Positions 1 through 7,533 of a DNA stretch of 11,641 bases are shown piece by piece. The notes under the pieces are model-generated. The model ran no database searches, was not told the DNA's origin, and saw only the letters and a program-made list of their open reading frames with translations. Each line of letters opens with the position of its first letter. Within the stretch, counting starts at the first letter, position 1. The translations under genes and the position numbers were made by a program. Origin of the DNA: Pavlovales sp. CCMP2436 (lineage: Eukaryota; Haptophyta; Pavlovophyceae; Pavlovales); contig MU631592.1 of the NCBI GenBank assembly GCA_026770615.1, positions 90,057 through 101,697 on the forward strand. Reading direction: 5' to 3'.

Positions 1-32
<32 letters not shown>
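1..32. repeat. Poly-T tract at the window edge
   Basis: An uninterrupted run of 32 T opens the window. It may be the A-tail of a minus-strand retroposed element or a plain homopolymer; the edge prevents a decision. The following AT-rich stretch to about 225 holds no gene I recognise. Confidence 0.8.
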
Positions 33-33
<1 letters not shown>

Positions 34-257
34 GTCTGCCTTCTGATTCTCGCTCAATTATCGCTCAGGTATTTCCAAGCAGTGCTCGCAACAACAGGTA
101 TGTTTACTCACACATGACTGATAATAATTATGTATATCCCTATCATAAATATATTGGCATTCAATGAATCCTGCATGTTGCCCAAAATTGATTGCATATA
201 TTTCTTTGGGGTATTATCGCTCAGCCGGACACTCAGTCAACTGCCGCCTCAAGAGTG

Positions 258-380
258 GTGTCTAGGCGGCCATCAAGCTGCTTGCTCCGCTCCGCTCTCG
301 CCCCGCTCTCAAAGTCTACGAGCGGCTCAGTGTCTAGGTGGCGAACCTCAAGCTGCTTGCTGCGCCCCGCTCTCAGCGCG
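258..380 (+). repeat. Imperfect 72-bp direct repeat before the RING gene
   Basis: Two related segments begin with GTGTCTAGG at 258 and 330, and both continue through a block containing CAAGCTGCTTGCT and CGCTCTC. The period is 72 bp, an exact multiple of three. Inside the unit the copies differ by a 3-nt indel (HQ versus EPQ when read in the frame of the downstream gene). That frame is open from an ATG at 130, so the repeat could be a 5' UTR or an N-terminal extension with two CLGG..QAAC.APLS blocks. I favour the start at 397. Confidence 0.6.
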
Positions 381-396
381 CGCGCTCCACGCCCTG

Positions 397-1982
397 ATGC
401 CGCCCAGCCCTTGCAGCATCTGCGGCGAGCCGTGCGGCGCTGCGTCCATGCGGCTCAGCCCGTGCAGCCACCTGGCGTGCGTCGCCTGCGTTGAGCAGCT
501 GCGACGCGCGGCGATCTTCAAGAAACGTGGCGTGTGCTGCCCCGCCTGTCAGCGCACGGTGCAGAGCTACCTCGAGCCGAGCCAGGAGCCGAGCCAGTCG
601 CCGCGCGCCATCTCAGCTGATTCGGCTGGCAGGGGCGGCGGCCGGGGCGCGCAGCCGGCCAGGGAGGGCAAAGACGGTGCCAGCGGCAAGAAGGGGCGCG
701 AGCGTGCCCCTGTCGCCAAGGGAAGTGTGCTGCGCGGCGGCCGCGTAGGCACACCGTGCAGCGGCAGCAAGTCGGCGAGCGCCGCCACCATCGCTGCCCC
801 CGCTAAGCCCCCCCCAAGCGCGGGGCAGCGCACCGCTGCGGGGTTGCCGTTCGAGCTGGCCGACGCGGAGAAAAACTCGGAGCCGTGGTGAGTGGCTGCC
901 TGATCTGACTGCCTACTGCCCTTGCATGTGCCTATGTGGCTGCTGAAACTATCACTTTCTCTGCATCCCCCTCACCCCCCTTCGCACGCAGGATGTTCAA
1001 GACAAAGATGTGCAAGCGCTGGATCGCCACGGGCGTCTGCTCTTTCGAGGACACCTGCTGGTTTGTACGCGCACAGCCTCACATGGCCCCATCCAAGTCC
1101 TCCTTGTCATACTGCATACCACGAGCTCCATGCAATTAACTGTCCAACCCCCCCCCCAACCCATCCCTTCCGTGTAGGCGCACGGCCCGACTGAGCTGCG
1201 CAAGCCCGGCCTGCGTCCCAACCAGCCCTCCACCTGCATCTGCGGCGACGGTGGCGGTGGTGCTGCCTCAACGTCGCCGAGGTCACACGCGGGCGCGAGC
1301 GGTCACGCGTCGTCGAGCAGCTCGACGGTAGGCGGCTCCACGGTGCTCGCCGATGCGAAGAGTCTCGAGCGTGGCGGGAGGGACAGGGGGGAGGGGCAGC
1401 GAAAGCGCGGGGAGGGCGGCAACGGCCGGCCGCAAATCCCGGCCTCAGCCACCCTCCCCATCAAGTCTGGTGGAGCTTGGCGGATTTCGTTAACGCCCTC
1501 TCGCGCGCACTCGCTACCCCAGTCGCCTATCGCATCGCCGCAGCTCGCGTCCGCTGCTGACTTTGGGTATCCCGGACTCTCGCACTTCCAGTCTGGGTGC
1601 GGCTCTCCCAGACTGGCCTCTCCCGGACTGGCATCGCCCTTCCCCTCGGGTCTCAACTCGCCCGGACTTGAGGCTGCCCGTCGGCTGGAGCCCCCGTACT
1701 GGAGGCTGCCGGAGGCACAGCCCTTTGGTGGGTTGCCTTTGCCTGTGGGGGGGGCGGACTCGCCGCGGCAGCAGGGCGCAGCTGGTGGCTACGGGCAGGC
1801 AGGGATAGGCCAGTACTGCTCCTCTACCTCCGGAGGCTCGGAGTGGCAGCAGCAGGCGAGCCCGAAGATGAAGCTGTTCACGGCCTCGCTGCACTCGCCT
1901 TCCTCGCACCTCCGCCCGCCGTCGTCGCCCATCGACTCTGCGCTCCTCCCGCAAAGCCACACCCTCTTCGGCGGCAGCGGCA

Positions 1983-2015
<33 letters not shown>

Positions 2016-2944
2016 GCGGTCTCTTGGGCTCGCACCGGCTGTCAGATCTCGACACGCTTGTACAAGCCCTGGGTCAGATCGGCGACGAGACCGAGACCGA
2101 CGCCGCGGTGGGCATGTACGGCTTCGACGGTGGCATCGGCATGGGCACACGCGACGTGGAGACGTTCCTCGGCTCGCGGGGCGGAGGTGCAGGCGTGCCC
2201 GCTGGGGGGCATGGCGGCTCGGCGTGCCTCAAGGGCCTCTCGCTCGCCGAGCTGTCCGGGAACACGCTGCGCATAGCAGCCGGGCTTGGGCACGTCTCTT
2301 ACTCTGCACAACCTGGCCAGCAGCAGCACATCTCCCACTACTCCCACTCCGCGCTGCAGTCGGCCAACGCAACACACTTTGCCAGTCAGGCACCCTCCCA
2401 GGTGCCCTCGCCGGCCAAGGTCTCGCCGCAGTACAACTGGTTCGCCGGCGAGTCTGATGTTGGCGGGTACGGTGCCTACGCCGAGCAGGAGGCTGGTGGG
2501 TACTGCAACCGCTACACGCCCAGCTGCGGCGGGTACGCCAGTGGTTTCTACCCACCATCCTTCTCGCCGCCAGCTGGCGGGTACGGCGAGGACTACGCGC
2601 CCGGAGGCGGCTTTGGGCAGGCGCATGCACAGTATCCAACGCAGGCACAGTACGCGCAGCAGCTGGAGGGCAGGCGCGCGCAGCAGCAGGTACCACTGTA
2701 CCGCGGCGACGAGTACGCGGGCTCCGAGTACTTTTCTCTGCCGCCGCCATCGGTGCAGCAGGCGCACGGCCACAGCTACAGCCGCCCGCCACGCACTCTC
2801 GAGCAACTCGACCAACATCATAGCCGAGCCAGCAGTCCCCGAGCCAGCAGACCCCAAGCCAGCGCCATGAAACCGCCTGATGCGCCCGATCTGCCCGATC
2901 TCTTCGACGCAGAGCACGACGTCAATATTCGCACTGTAAAGTGA
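397..2944 (+). CDS. RING finger plus CCCH zinc finger protein (3 exons)
   Basis: The exons are 397-887, 992-1064 and 1178-2944 (2331 nt, 776 residues, TGA stop). Residues 6-51 form a complete C3HC4 RING (C6-x2-C9, C23-x-H25, C28-x2-C31, C48-x2-C51), the fold of many E3 ubiquitin ligases. After an Ala/Gly/Arg-rich linker, C171-x8-C180-x5-C186-x3-H190 is a TTP/TIS11-like CCCH finger followed by GPTELRKP; such fingers usually bind AU-rich single-stranded RNA. Exon 2 supplies most of the finger, and its final histidine is the second codon of exon 3, which confirms the splice junctions. The tail (about 190-776) is low complexity: many Ser-Pro sites, a Gly run near 453-470 and a Tyr/Gly/Gln-rich stretch near 616-697 resembling RNA-granule proteins. 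Roquin also combines RING and CCCH, but no ROQ domain is visible here. The ATG at 397 sits five codons before the first RING cysteine; an upstream in-frame ATG at 130 is a less likely start. The role in RNA turnover and ubiquitylation is inferred from the families. Confidence 0.85.
888..991 (+). other. Intron 1 of the RING-CCCH gene
   Basis: This 104-bp intron has a GTGAGT donor and a pyrimidine-rich acceptor ending CGCACGCAG. It splits the codon of Trp164 (TG + G), and joining restores the frame into MFKTKMCKRW at the start of the CCCH finger. Without splicing, a TGA follows directly at 889. Confidence 0.85.
1065..1177 (+). other. Intron 2 of the RING-CCCH gene
   Basis: This 113-bp intron has a GTACGC donor, a C-rich tract and an acceptor CCGTGTAG. 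It is phase 0 and interrupts the zinc finger between CWF and AH. Removing it brings the ligand His190 to the required x3 spacing from Cys186. Confidence 0.85.
1969..2020 (+). repeat. GGC trinucleotide tract encoding poly-Gly
   Basis: A run of GGC codons broken by AGC and AAC encodes a Gly/Ser/Asn stretch of the RING-CCCH protein. It is in frame and likely length-variable. The antisense reading is an Arg/Pro shadow, not a gene. Confidence 0.85.
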
Positions 2945-3083
2945 ACCCACGGCACTGCACGCATCATGACCCCTCACCCCCAATCCTAGTCCAAGTTCTA
3001 GCTCTAGTTCTAGTCCTAGCTATTCCGAGTAGGGGGCAATCCCATTCTTCTCCTTTTTCCTAGTCGAGACTCGTACTACAACT
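2945..3083 (+). other. Presumed 3' UTR with a hexamer array at 2985-3020
   Basis: The stretch follows the TGA of the RING-CCCH gene. At 2985-3020 six consecutive hexamers follow the pattern YCWAGY (cctagt, ccaagt, tctagc, tctagt, tctagt, cctagc). CTAG-containing hexamers can pair with each other, so it is either a simple repeat or an RNA structure. I see no clear polyadenylation signal. Confidence 0.5.
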
Positions 3084-3130
3084 CTATATTTATGATAGGG
3101 ATTCAAGGTGGCGTCTGAATGTTCTGAATG
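3084..3130 (-). repeat. Antisense fragment of repeat family A
   Basis: This segment is the near-complement of the 3' end of the family A copy at 3193-3293. It shares GATAGGGATTCAAG and GTTCTGAATG, and the match extends into the flanking TATATTTA. With that copy it forms an inverted repeat of about 45-bp arms separated by roughly 125 bp. Confidence 0.7.
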
Positions 3131-3192
3131 ACAACTATATATATATATACACACTACCGGAGATCCATCGGCACGCGCGGTGGCGCCCAAGC

Positions 3193-3293
3193 CAGCGCAG
3201 CCGACTAAGGCACGCACCAGGCAATGGGCGACGCAGCGCTCAGACCAGCACAACATTCAGAACAGTCAGACGCCAGCTTGAATCCCTATCAGT
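3193..3293 (+). mobile_element. Repeat family A, copy 1 (tRNA-like SINE candidate)
   Basis: This roughly 100-bp element begins CAGCGCAGCCGACTAAGG and ends AGCTTGAATCCCTATCAGT. Close relatives lie at 5791-5897 and 9875-9974. The head resembles a Pol III A box and GCTTGAATCC matches most of a B box, about 85 nt apart, as in SINEs derived from long-variable-arm tRNAs. No coding capacity is visible. SINE identity is inferred; the repeat family itself is seen directly. Confidence 0.65.
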
Positions 3294-3491
3294 AAATATA
3301 TGTAAAGAGAATTTATTAGAGACTCTGGCCGCAGTCTGACTGCCGGGGAGTCATGTTCGTCCGCTGATAATAATTAAGTCCAGCGATGGGGCACAGGCTG
3401 CCGAAGGATATTTGTCTGATTATTATGTGCTACAGGCGCGGCATGTGCGCAGGCGAGCTGTTTTTTGAGACGAGCGAGATACAGCAACGGC
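3294..3491. other. Spacer with no recognised gene
   Basis: This is mixed-composition DNA between the family A and family B copies. The string CTGATAATAATTA at 3363 resembles one at 117 near the window start. I see no credible coding frame or RNA gene. Confidence 0.5.
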
Positions 3492-3656
3492 CGGTCAGCG
3501 CGCCAGTCTGAGAGTCGTCGATTGTCGTGTGCGTCTGATCAGCCTCAGTGGTTGGGGCGGTATCCTTGTGCTCTGCTAAGGTCCCTTCATCCGAGTGTTT
3601 TTCCCGACGCTTGGATCCTGTGAAGGCCGGACAGGAGACGAACGTATTTATAGATA
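3492..3656 (+). mobile_element. Repeat family B, copy 1 (full-length SINE candidate)
   Basis: The element begins CGGTCAGCGCGCCA and ends GTATTTATAGATATATA. It is related along its length to 8491-8658 (opposite strand) and to the 5'-shortened copy at 6736-6873. Its internal CAGCCTCAGTGGTTGGGGCG resembles a tRNA D-arm and A box: GCCTC can pair with GGGGC. The right end runs directly into the TA microsatellite, as SINE tails often do. Confidence 0.7.
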
Positions 3657-3734
3657 TATATATATATGTGTATATATCTATATATGTATGTATGTATATA
3701 TATATATATGTATATATATATATGTATATATATG

Positions 3735-3793
<59 letters not shown>

Positions 3794-3829
3794 ATTTACA
3801 TATATATATATATATATATATAAATATAT
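3653..3829. repeat. TA-rich microsatellite with TG/TTTA interruptions
   Basis: About 175 bp of (TA)n is interrupted by GTA, GTATG and TTTA units and starts at the tail of family B copy 1. Its open frames give only Tyr-Ile repeats and are not genes. The tract is self-complementary and likely to vary in length between individuals. Confidence 0.95.
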
Positions 3830-4317
3830 GCATTGCTTCCACCAGCTCTCCATCTCCTTCTTGTATATCTACCTCAAGGAGCTGCAAGTCGTGTTTTGTA
3901 CGAGAGATTCATCTGTTCTCGCTCAACTGTCGGCGAACGCTTCAGATGATTGCCTCGCCTCATCCGTCGGAGTACAGGCACCATGCCCCTACATCCCCAA
4001 CCAGGGGCTACAAAAAAGAGCGAGAAGGGATGACGCGCGCGCCAGGGATATCACCAGACCACCAGGGGATAACGCTGCCTGGTCTGGGAGGAAGGTATCA
4101 ATTGCCTAGGTTTTTTGTCTTGCTGGGGGGGGCTTCGACCCCCCCAGGACACCCCCCTACGCCTGTGGCGGGCTTTTTCTCTTTTTCTGGGTGCTCCGCC
4201 CCCAGATCCCCGCCCTCCAGGTTAAGCGGTGCAGCGCGACGAACCAGGCTTTATATTTCGTGCGCCGATTTTTAAAGATGGTCGGTCGTCGGTCACCCGA
4301 GCGGAGACCCCGCCCCG
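3830..4317. other. Spacer upstream of the M41-like gene, with two hairpins
   Basis: No gene is recognised. CCAGACCA at 4054-4061 pairs with TGGTCTGG at 4080-4087. CT plus a G run at 4123-4131 pairs with a C run plus AG at 4139-4147 around a short loop containing TTCG. A TATA-like TTATATTT lies at 4251-4258, about 60 bp before the ATG at 4318. The hairpins are clear in the sequence; any regulatory role is speculative. Confidence 0.45.
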
Positions 4318-5505
4318 ATGAGCCTGCGAGCGAGCCTTCGCCCGCTCGGCCTGCGCCGTGCGGGGCGTCTGCTACCTAGCCAGCTCTTCCTCGCAGCTCT
4401 CAGCTTGACCTCTGCCAAGATGCACGCCCCACCAGTCGGGAGGAGCTCGGCCATCGACAAGCAGGCCGATCGCAATGATCTACGAATGCTCCGTGTCGCT
4501 GTGTTGCAGCCGCTCTTCCTACAGGACACGGCTCGCGAGACCGCAGTTACTGCACTTGAGGAGATGGAGCACCGCTTGACGTCCGAGAAGGTGCGCGGGA
4601 CTGTCGTTCGCAACTTCGACCTCGAGAGATATCAGGCCCTCGAGACATCATGTGAACTGATCCGCATGCACCTGATTCCGCAGATCCTCGGCACTGGCTT
4701 CTTCTCGGGCTTCGGTTCCGCGCACGTTCCGTGGTTCATTCCCAAAAATCTGACGATCGCACAGTGCCGAGTTAACGCGATCCTGCCGCGTTCGCGGAGC
4801 AATCGCGACCTCGCCTTGGCGCTTCTCGGTATCGTGATGGCAGTGTTCTGGTCACTCGTCGGCGCTGGAGTCTGCGCTGGAGTTTCGCCAGTGGTTGCGG
4901 CAGGATGCGCCGCGTTACTTTCTTACGGAATCCTCTGCGCAGATGCTATACTGTGCAATACCACTGGTCACAGTATCGTGGTCGAGCCGCTGTACCGTAT
5001 CGGGGTGGCCCTGCATTGGAAATTGACTCGCCGGGAGAAGACTTCGATGCACGAAGCCGGTCATTTCCTCCTCGCCTACACACACGGCCTACCTCTCTTC
5101 GGTTACCGCATAAGCTCCATCATCGATATTTTCCTCCTCGGCCAAGCCGGGCAGGTAGTGGTCGGGCAGGACACTGTGCTCAGCGACACGCTCTTGTTCA
5201 AGTGGACAAGCATGGGCATGGCGGGCGTCGCTGCGGAGTGCGTGTACCAGGGGTTCAGCGAGTGCGGCTGCGCAGATGACGTGCGGCAGGCCGACGAGCT
5301 TCTGCGCAAGCACAAGCCCAAATGGAGCGCCGAGCGGAGGGCAGCTTACCAGAACGTTGCGCTCTACTATGCCCACCACTTGCTGCGCCAGCACGAGCCT
5401 ATCCTTCGTGAGCTGGCAGCTGCCATGAAGCGAGGTAAGTCTTTCGCGAGATGCTGTGCGGTCGTCGCAGATGCCTTCGACGCGGTGGCCGCCAAACGCC
5501 CCTAA
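4318..5505 (+). CDS. M41 (FtsH-like) peptidase-family membrane protein lacking the AAA domain
   Basis: The 395-residue product has no visible introns and a TAA stop. The N-terminus is Arg/Leu-rich with a hydrophobic stretch (residues 18-32), compatible with an organelle-targeting or bipartite plastid presequence. Two membrane helices lie near 165-186 and 189-212. H245-E-A-G-H249 is the zinc motif of M41 peptidases. Further on, AGVAAE (302-307) and CADD (318-321) correspond to the FtsH GG.AAE and ND region, where the third zinc ligand sits. The AAA ATPase module of true FtsH is absent and the protein is far shorter. Land plants and algae have plastid M41-like proteins of this size. ATP-independent proteolysis or a chaperone-like role is possible; the substrate is unknown. 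An internal start at Met35 (4420) is an alternative. Confidence 0.85.
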   Translation: MSLRASLRPLGLRRAGRLLPSQLFLAALSLTSAKMHAPPVGRSSAIDKQADRNDLRMLRVAVLQPLFLQDTARETAVTALEEMEHRLTSEKVRGTVVRNFDLERYQALETSCELIRMHLIPQILGTGFFSGFGSAHVPWFIPKNLTIAQCRVNAILPRSRSNRDLALALLGIVMAVFWSLVGAGVCAGVSPVVAAGCAALLSYGILCADAILCNTTGHSIVVEPLYRIGVALHWKLTRREKTSMHEAGHFLLAYTHGLPLFGYRISSIIDIFLLGQAGQVVVGQDTVLSDTLLFKWTSMGMAGVAAECVYQGFSECGCADDVRQADELLRKHKPKWSAERRAAYQNVALYYAHHLLRQHEPILRELAAAMKRGKSFARCCAVVADAFDAVAAKRP

Positions 5506-5790
5506 AGGTTAGCCTTTTCCTATCACGCACGTCTAGCGCTTTACCAAGACGGCGCCACTGCTTTCTAACAAGCCCACAGCGAGCGACAACGGCGGAGTTC
5601 CGGCACTCGAATCATAGGAAAGAAGTGCCGAAGTCATGCAACACAGTCAAATACGCATCATGCAATGTAAAATTAAGGCGCGTGACTCATTTTGAACTAC
5701 AAAAAAACTAAAATTTGCTCATCATTTATGTCACTTATAGTTTCATTCGCTATCACATTATCCTCAATTGCTGCATAGTGGATTTATTCA
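5506..5790. other. AT-rich spacer after the M41-like gene
   Basis: It presumably contains the 3' UTR. Composition drops from GC-rich coding to AT-rich DNA within about 120 bp. AAAAAAACTAAAA lies near 5701. No gene or RNA is recognised. Confidence 0.5.
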
Positions 5791-5897
5791 TAGCGCAGCG
5801 ATTAAAGCACGCATTAGCAGGGAATTTGGGTGACGCAGCGCTCAGACCAGCACAACTTCAGGATGCCATTCAGATGCGAGCTTGAATCCATACTAGT
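5791..5897 (+). mobile_element. Repeat family A, copy 2
   Basis: It starts TAGCGCAGCGATTAAAGCAC, the best A-box match of the family, and shares GACGCAGCGCTCAGACCAGC and GCTTGAATCC with the other copies. It is the most diverged copy in the window. Confidence 0.65.
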
Positions 5898-6083
5898 AAT
5901 TTATTCATAACGCATATATATGTAGAAAATACTAAATAACAAAGTAATTAACACATAAATATAATCACAATCCAGAGCTTATTGTATTCAGCAGCTGTAA
6001 GTACAGTAGCCGGCAGTTAGCTGGCATCGAGTTGCCAGTCGGCTCCCGCCACCGCGCGGAAGCCCTGACCCTATGATAGGTTT

Positions 6084-6146
6084 TCAAACGTATTTGCAAT
6101 AGGATGGATTCGGCACGCTGTAGTCGAGGAACCGCGCGGCGGAGAT
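6084..6146 (-). CDS. Possible terminal exon, unknown product
   Basis: On the minus strand a CCCTAG acceptor is followed by 20 codons with GC-rich third positions (ISAARFLDYSVPNPSYCKYV) and a TGA at 6086-6084. The surrounding DNA is AT-rich. It could be the last exon of the gene containing 6286-6378, but the best donor there (after 6286, phase 1) does not match this phase 0 start. A weaker GTGCGC donor would. An alternative Arg-rich frame stays open to 5965. Confidence 0.3.
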   Translation of the reverse strand: MSAARFLDYSVPNPSYCKYV

Positions 6147-6285
6147 CTAGGGCCATCGTGCATCACCATGGACGGGCATGGACGACATGGGGATAGCCAG
6201 GAATCAATCAGATTGACGATGCGGCCTTTCGTTGGTCAGTAATGATCTCTTGAAACCAGAAATTTCAGCATGGGGGCCGAATTAC

Positions 6286-6378
6286 GGGCATGTGGGCGCA
6301 CGTGCCAGCAGCTCGCCAGCGCGTCGACGTGGACCTGCTCAAAGCGGAAGGGGGGCTCGGCGTGGTGTGTGGAGTAGC
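6286..6378 (-). CDS. Possible exon, unknown product
   Basis: This minus-strand island is flanked by a GGTGTCTAG acceptor and a GTAATT donor. The 93 nt encode YSTHHAEPPFRFEQVHVD and onward, with strong G/C third-position bias. The exon starts two nucleotides into a codon, which matches the phase 1 donor of the upstream exon at 7429-7533, so the two would join as ELIL-G-YSTHH. I recognise no domain. It could be a distal exon of the ankyrin gene beyond the TAG at 7471-7469, or part of a separate gene. Confidence 0.45.
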
Positions 6379-6735
6379 CTAGACACCCACAGATGTGTTT
6401 GTCGCATTACTGGTGCAACCCAGAGCGTCCTTTGACACGCACCTATCGATACCTCCTGAGATACTCCTCTTGGATAAGAATCTGTATTTATTCAAATTCG
6501 TAATTGTATTAGTAATATTAAAGTAGTTATTGAGGAAGTTCTGATGGGACGAGGCTTTTAATTTGCCTCTTGAGACCCTAATTCTCAAGGCTCAGCTCCG
6601 GAGCACGAAATAGAGACCAATGGCAGTGCGCACCCATCCTATTACAAAGGTTTGGATAGGATCCGTCTTAAAAGTCTAGCCGTATAGAAACCCTTATCCC
6701 ACCCATCGTAATTTTCAGGATCCGGGAAGAAATAT
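6379..6735. other. Spacer with no recognised gene
   Basis: AT-rich DNA without a convincing coding frame or RNA gene. It would be intron if the island at 6286-6378 is spliced to 7429-7533. Confidence 0.45.
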
Positions 6736-6873
6736 GTGTCGTGTGTCTGATCAGCCTTAGCGGTGTGGACGGTATCCGTGTGCTCTGCAAAGGTCACTTG
6801 ATCCAAGTGTTTCCTTCACAATGCCTGGGTCCGGTGGAGACCTGTCAGGGGACGGACGTATTTTTAGATATTT
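6736..6873 (+). mobile_element. Repeat family B, copy 2 (5'-shortened)
   Basis: It begins at GTCGTGTGTCTGATCAGCC, lacking about the first 45 bp of copies 1 and 3, and ends ACGTATTTTTAGATATTTA. An intact 3' end with a missing 5' end is typical of LINE-driven retroposition. Confidence 0.65.
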
Positions 6874-7146
6874 ACACACTGTTATGCCGGGTCGCGCAAT
6901 AATTGTGATGACGCCACGCGAGGCGACGTCGTACAAATAATTTGATCGGGCTACAAATACATAGGGAATAAATATTCCAATTTAAGATAGCGCATACAGT
7001 ATACGCGCAGGTCGTTGTATATATATATATATACATAAGTAATAATATAACTTATGTGCATTACTCTAAGTTCTATTGCGATTACATAGTGATGTCGATC
7101 AGATTAGTTTTTAACTCCGTAAGTCATAATTATATTAATGTAGGGG
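6874..7146. other. AT-rich spacer with no recognised gene
   Basis: It contains a short (TA)n tract near 7018-7032 and otherwise unremarkable AT-rich DNA. Confidence 0.5.
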
Positions 7147-7147
7147 G

Positions 7148-7187
7148 GTTCGGGCTGGCGGTACGTTTCAGGTTCAGGTCAGGCTGA
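7148..7187 (+). repeat. Repeat family D, copy 1
   Basis: A roughly 40-bp segment containing GGGCTGGCGGT followed by TCAGGTTCAGGTCAGGCTGA resembles the complement of 9692-9730. Its nature is unknown. Confidence 0.45.
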
Positions 7188-7428
7188 TTTTATAATATAT
7201 ATATATATATATTGCATGACTATACATGTTTTGCATGCATCTCGCCCGACTCCGCAGGGCACCACTATGCCAAGCATAATCTCGCCCGATTCTTGACCAC
7301 AATTTCTCACGTCAACCTCTCGGTAGGCACAGAAGCAAAGGCAGGCACCACCGCCTTGGGCGACAGGCGGCTTAAAATGGATCAATCTTTCATCAGATTG
7401 GATTTGTGATGTGTTTTTAAGAACTCAC

Positions 7429-7533
7429 CCAGAATTAGCTCGGCCGTGTCGAGAGTGTCGACGTTGTTCTAGATGATCCCGTAGCCGGTGCCCACGAGAT
7501 CAAGGCTCTCGTCGAGGCCATCCAGGCGCAGTG
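7429..7533 (-). CDS. Ankyrin gene exon 7, containing an in-frame TAG
   Basis: The acceptor ATAAAG precedes 7533. The exon enters in phase 1 after ACG-G and encodes LRLDGLDESLDLVGTGYGII, then TAG, then NNVDTLDTAELIL and a GTGAG donor at 7428. The composition stays coding-like past the TAG. If the TAG is real the protein ends at 7469 and the rest is UTR. The opposite strand is also open, but its third positions are poorer in G/C and it lacks a donor. Confidence 0.6.

Noticed and set aside
1514..2983. Long Arg/Ala-rich open frames antisense or frame-shifted to exon 3 of the RING gene.
   Set aside because: They are shadows of a GC-rich coding exon; only the frame continuing from the CCCH finger has family support.
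3537..3600. A possible tRNA gene in family B.
   Set aside because: It is D-arm-like, but the T-loop is too short and no acceptor stem pairs, so it is treated as a tRNA-derived repeat.
3587..3853. Tyr-Ile repeat open frames on both strands.
   Set aside because: They are translations of the TA microsatellite.
5435..5470. A perfect GTAAGT..GCAG pair inside the M41-like gene, defining a 36-nt in-frame intron.
   Set aside because: It is far shorter than the other introns here (104 bp or more), and the residues it encodes (GKSFARCCAVV) look like the normal C-terminal helix of the family. Alternative splicing is not excluded.
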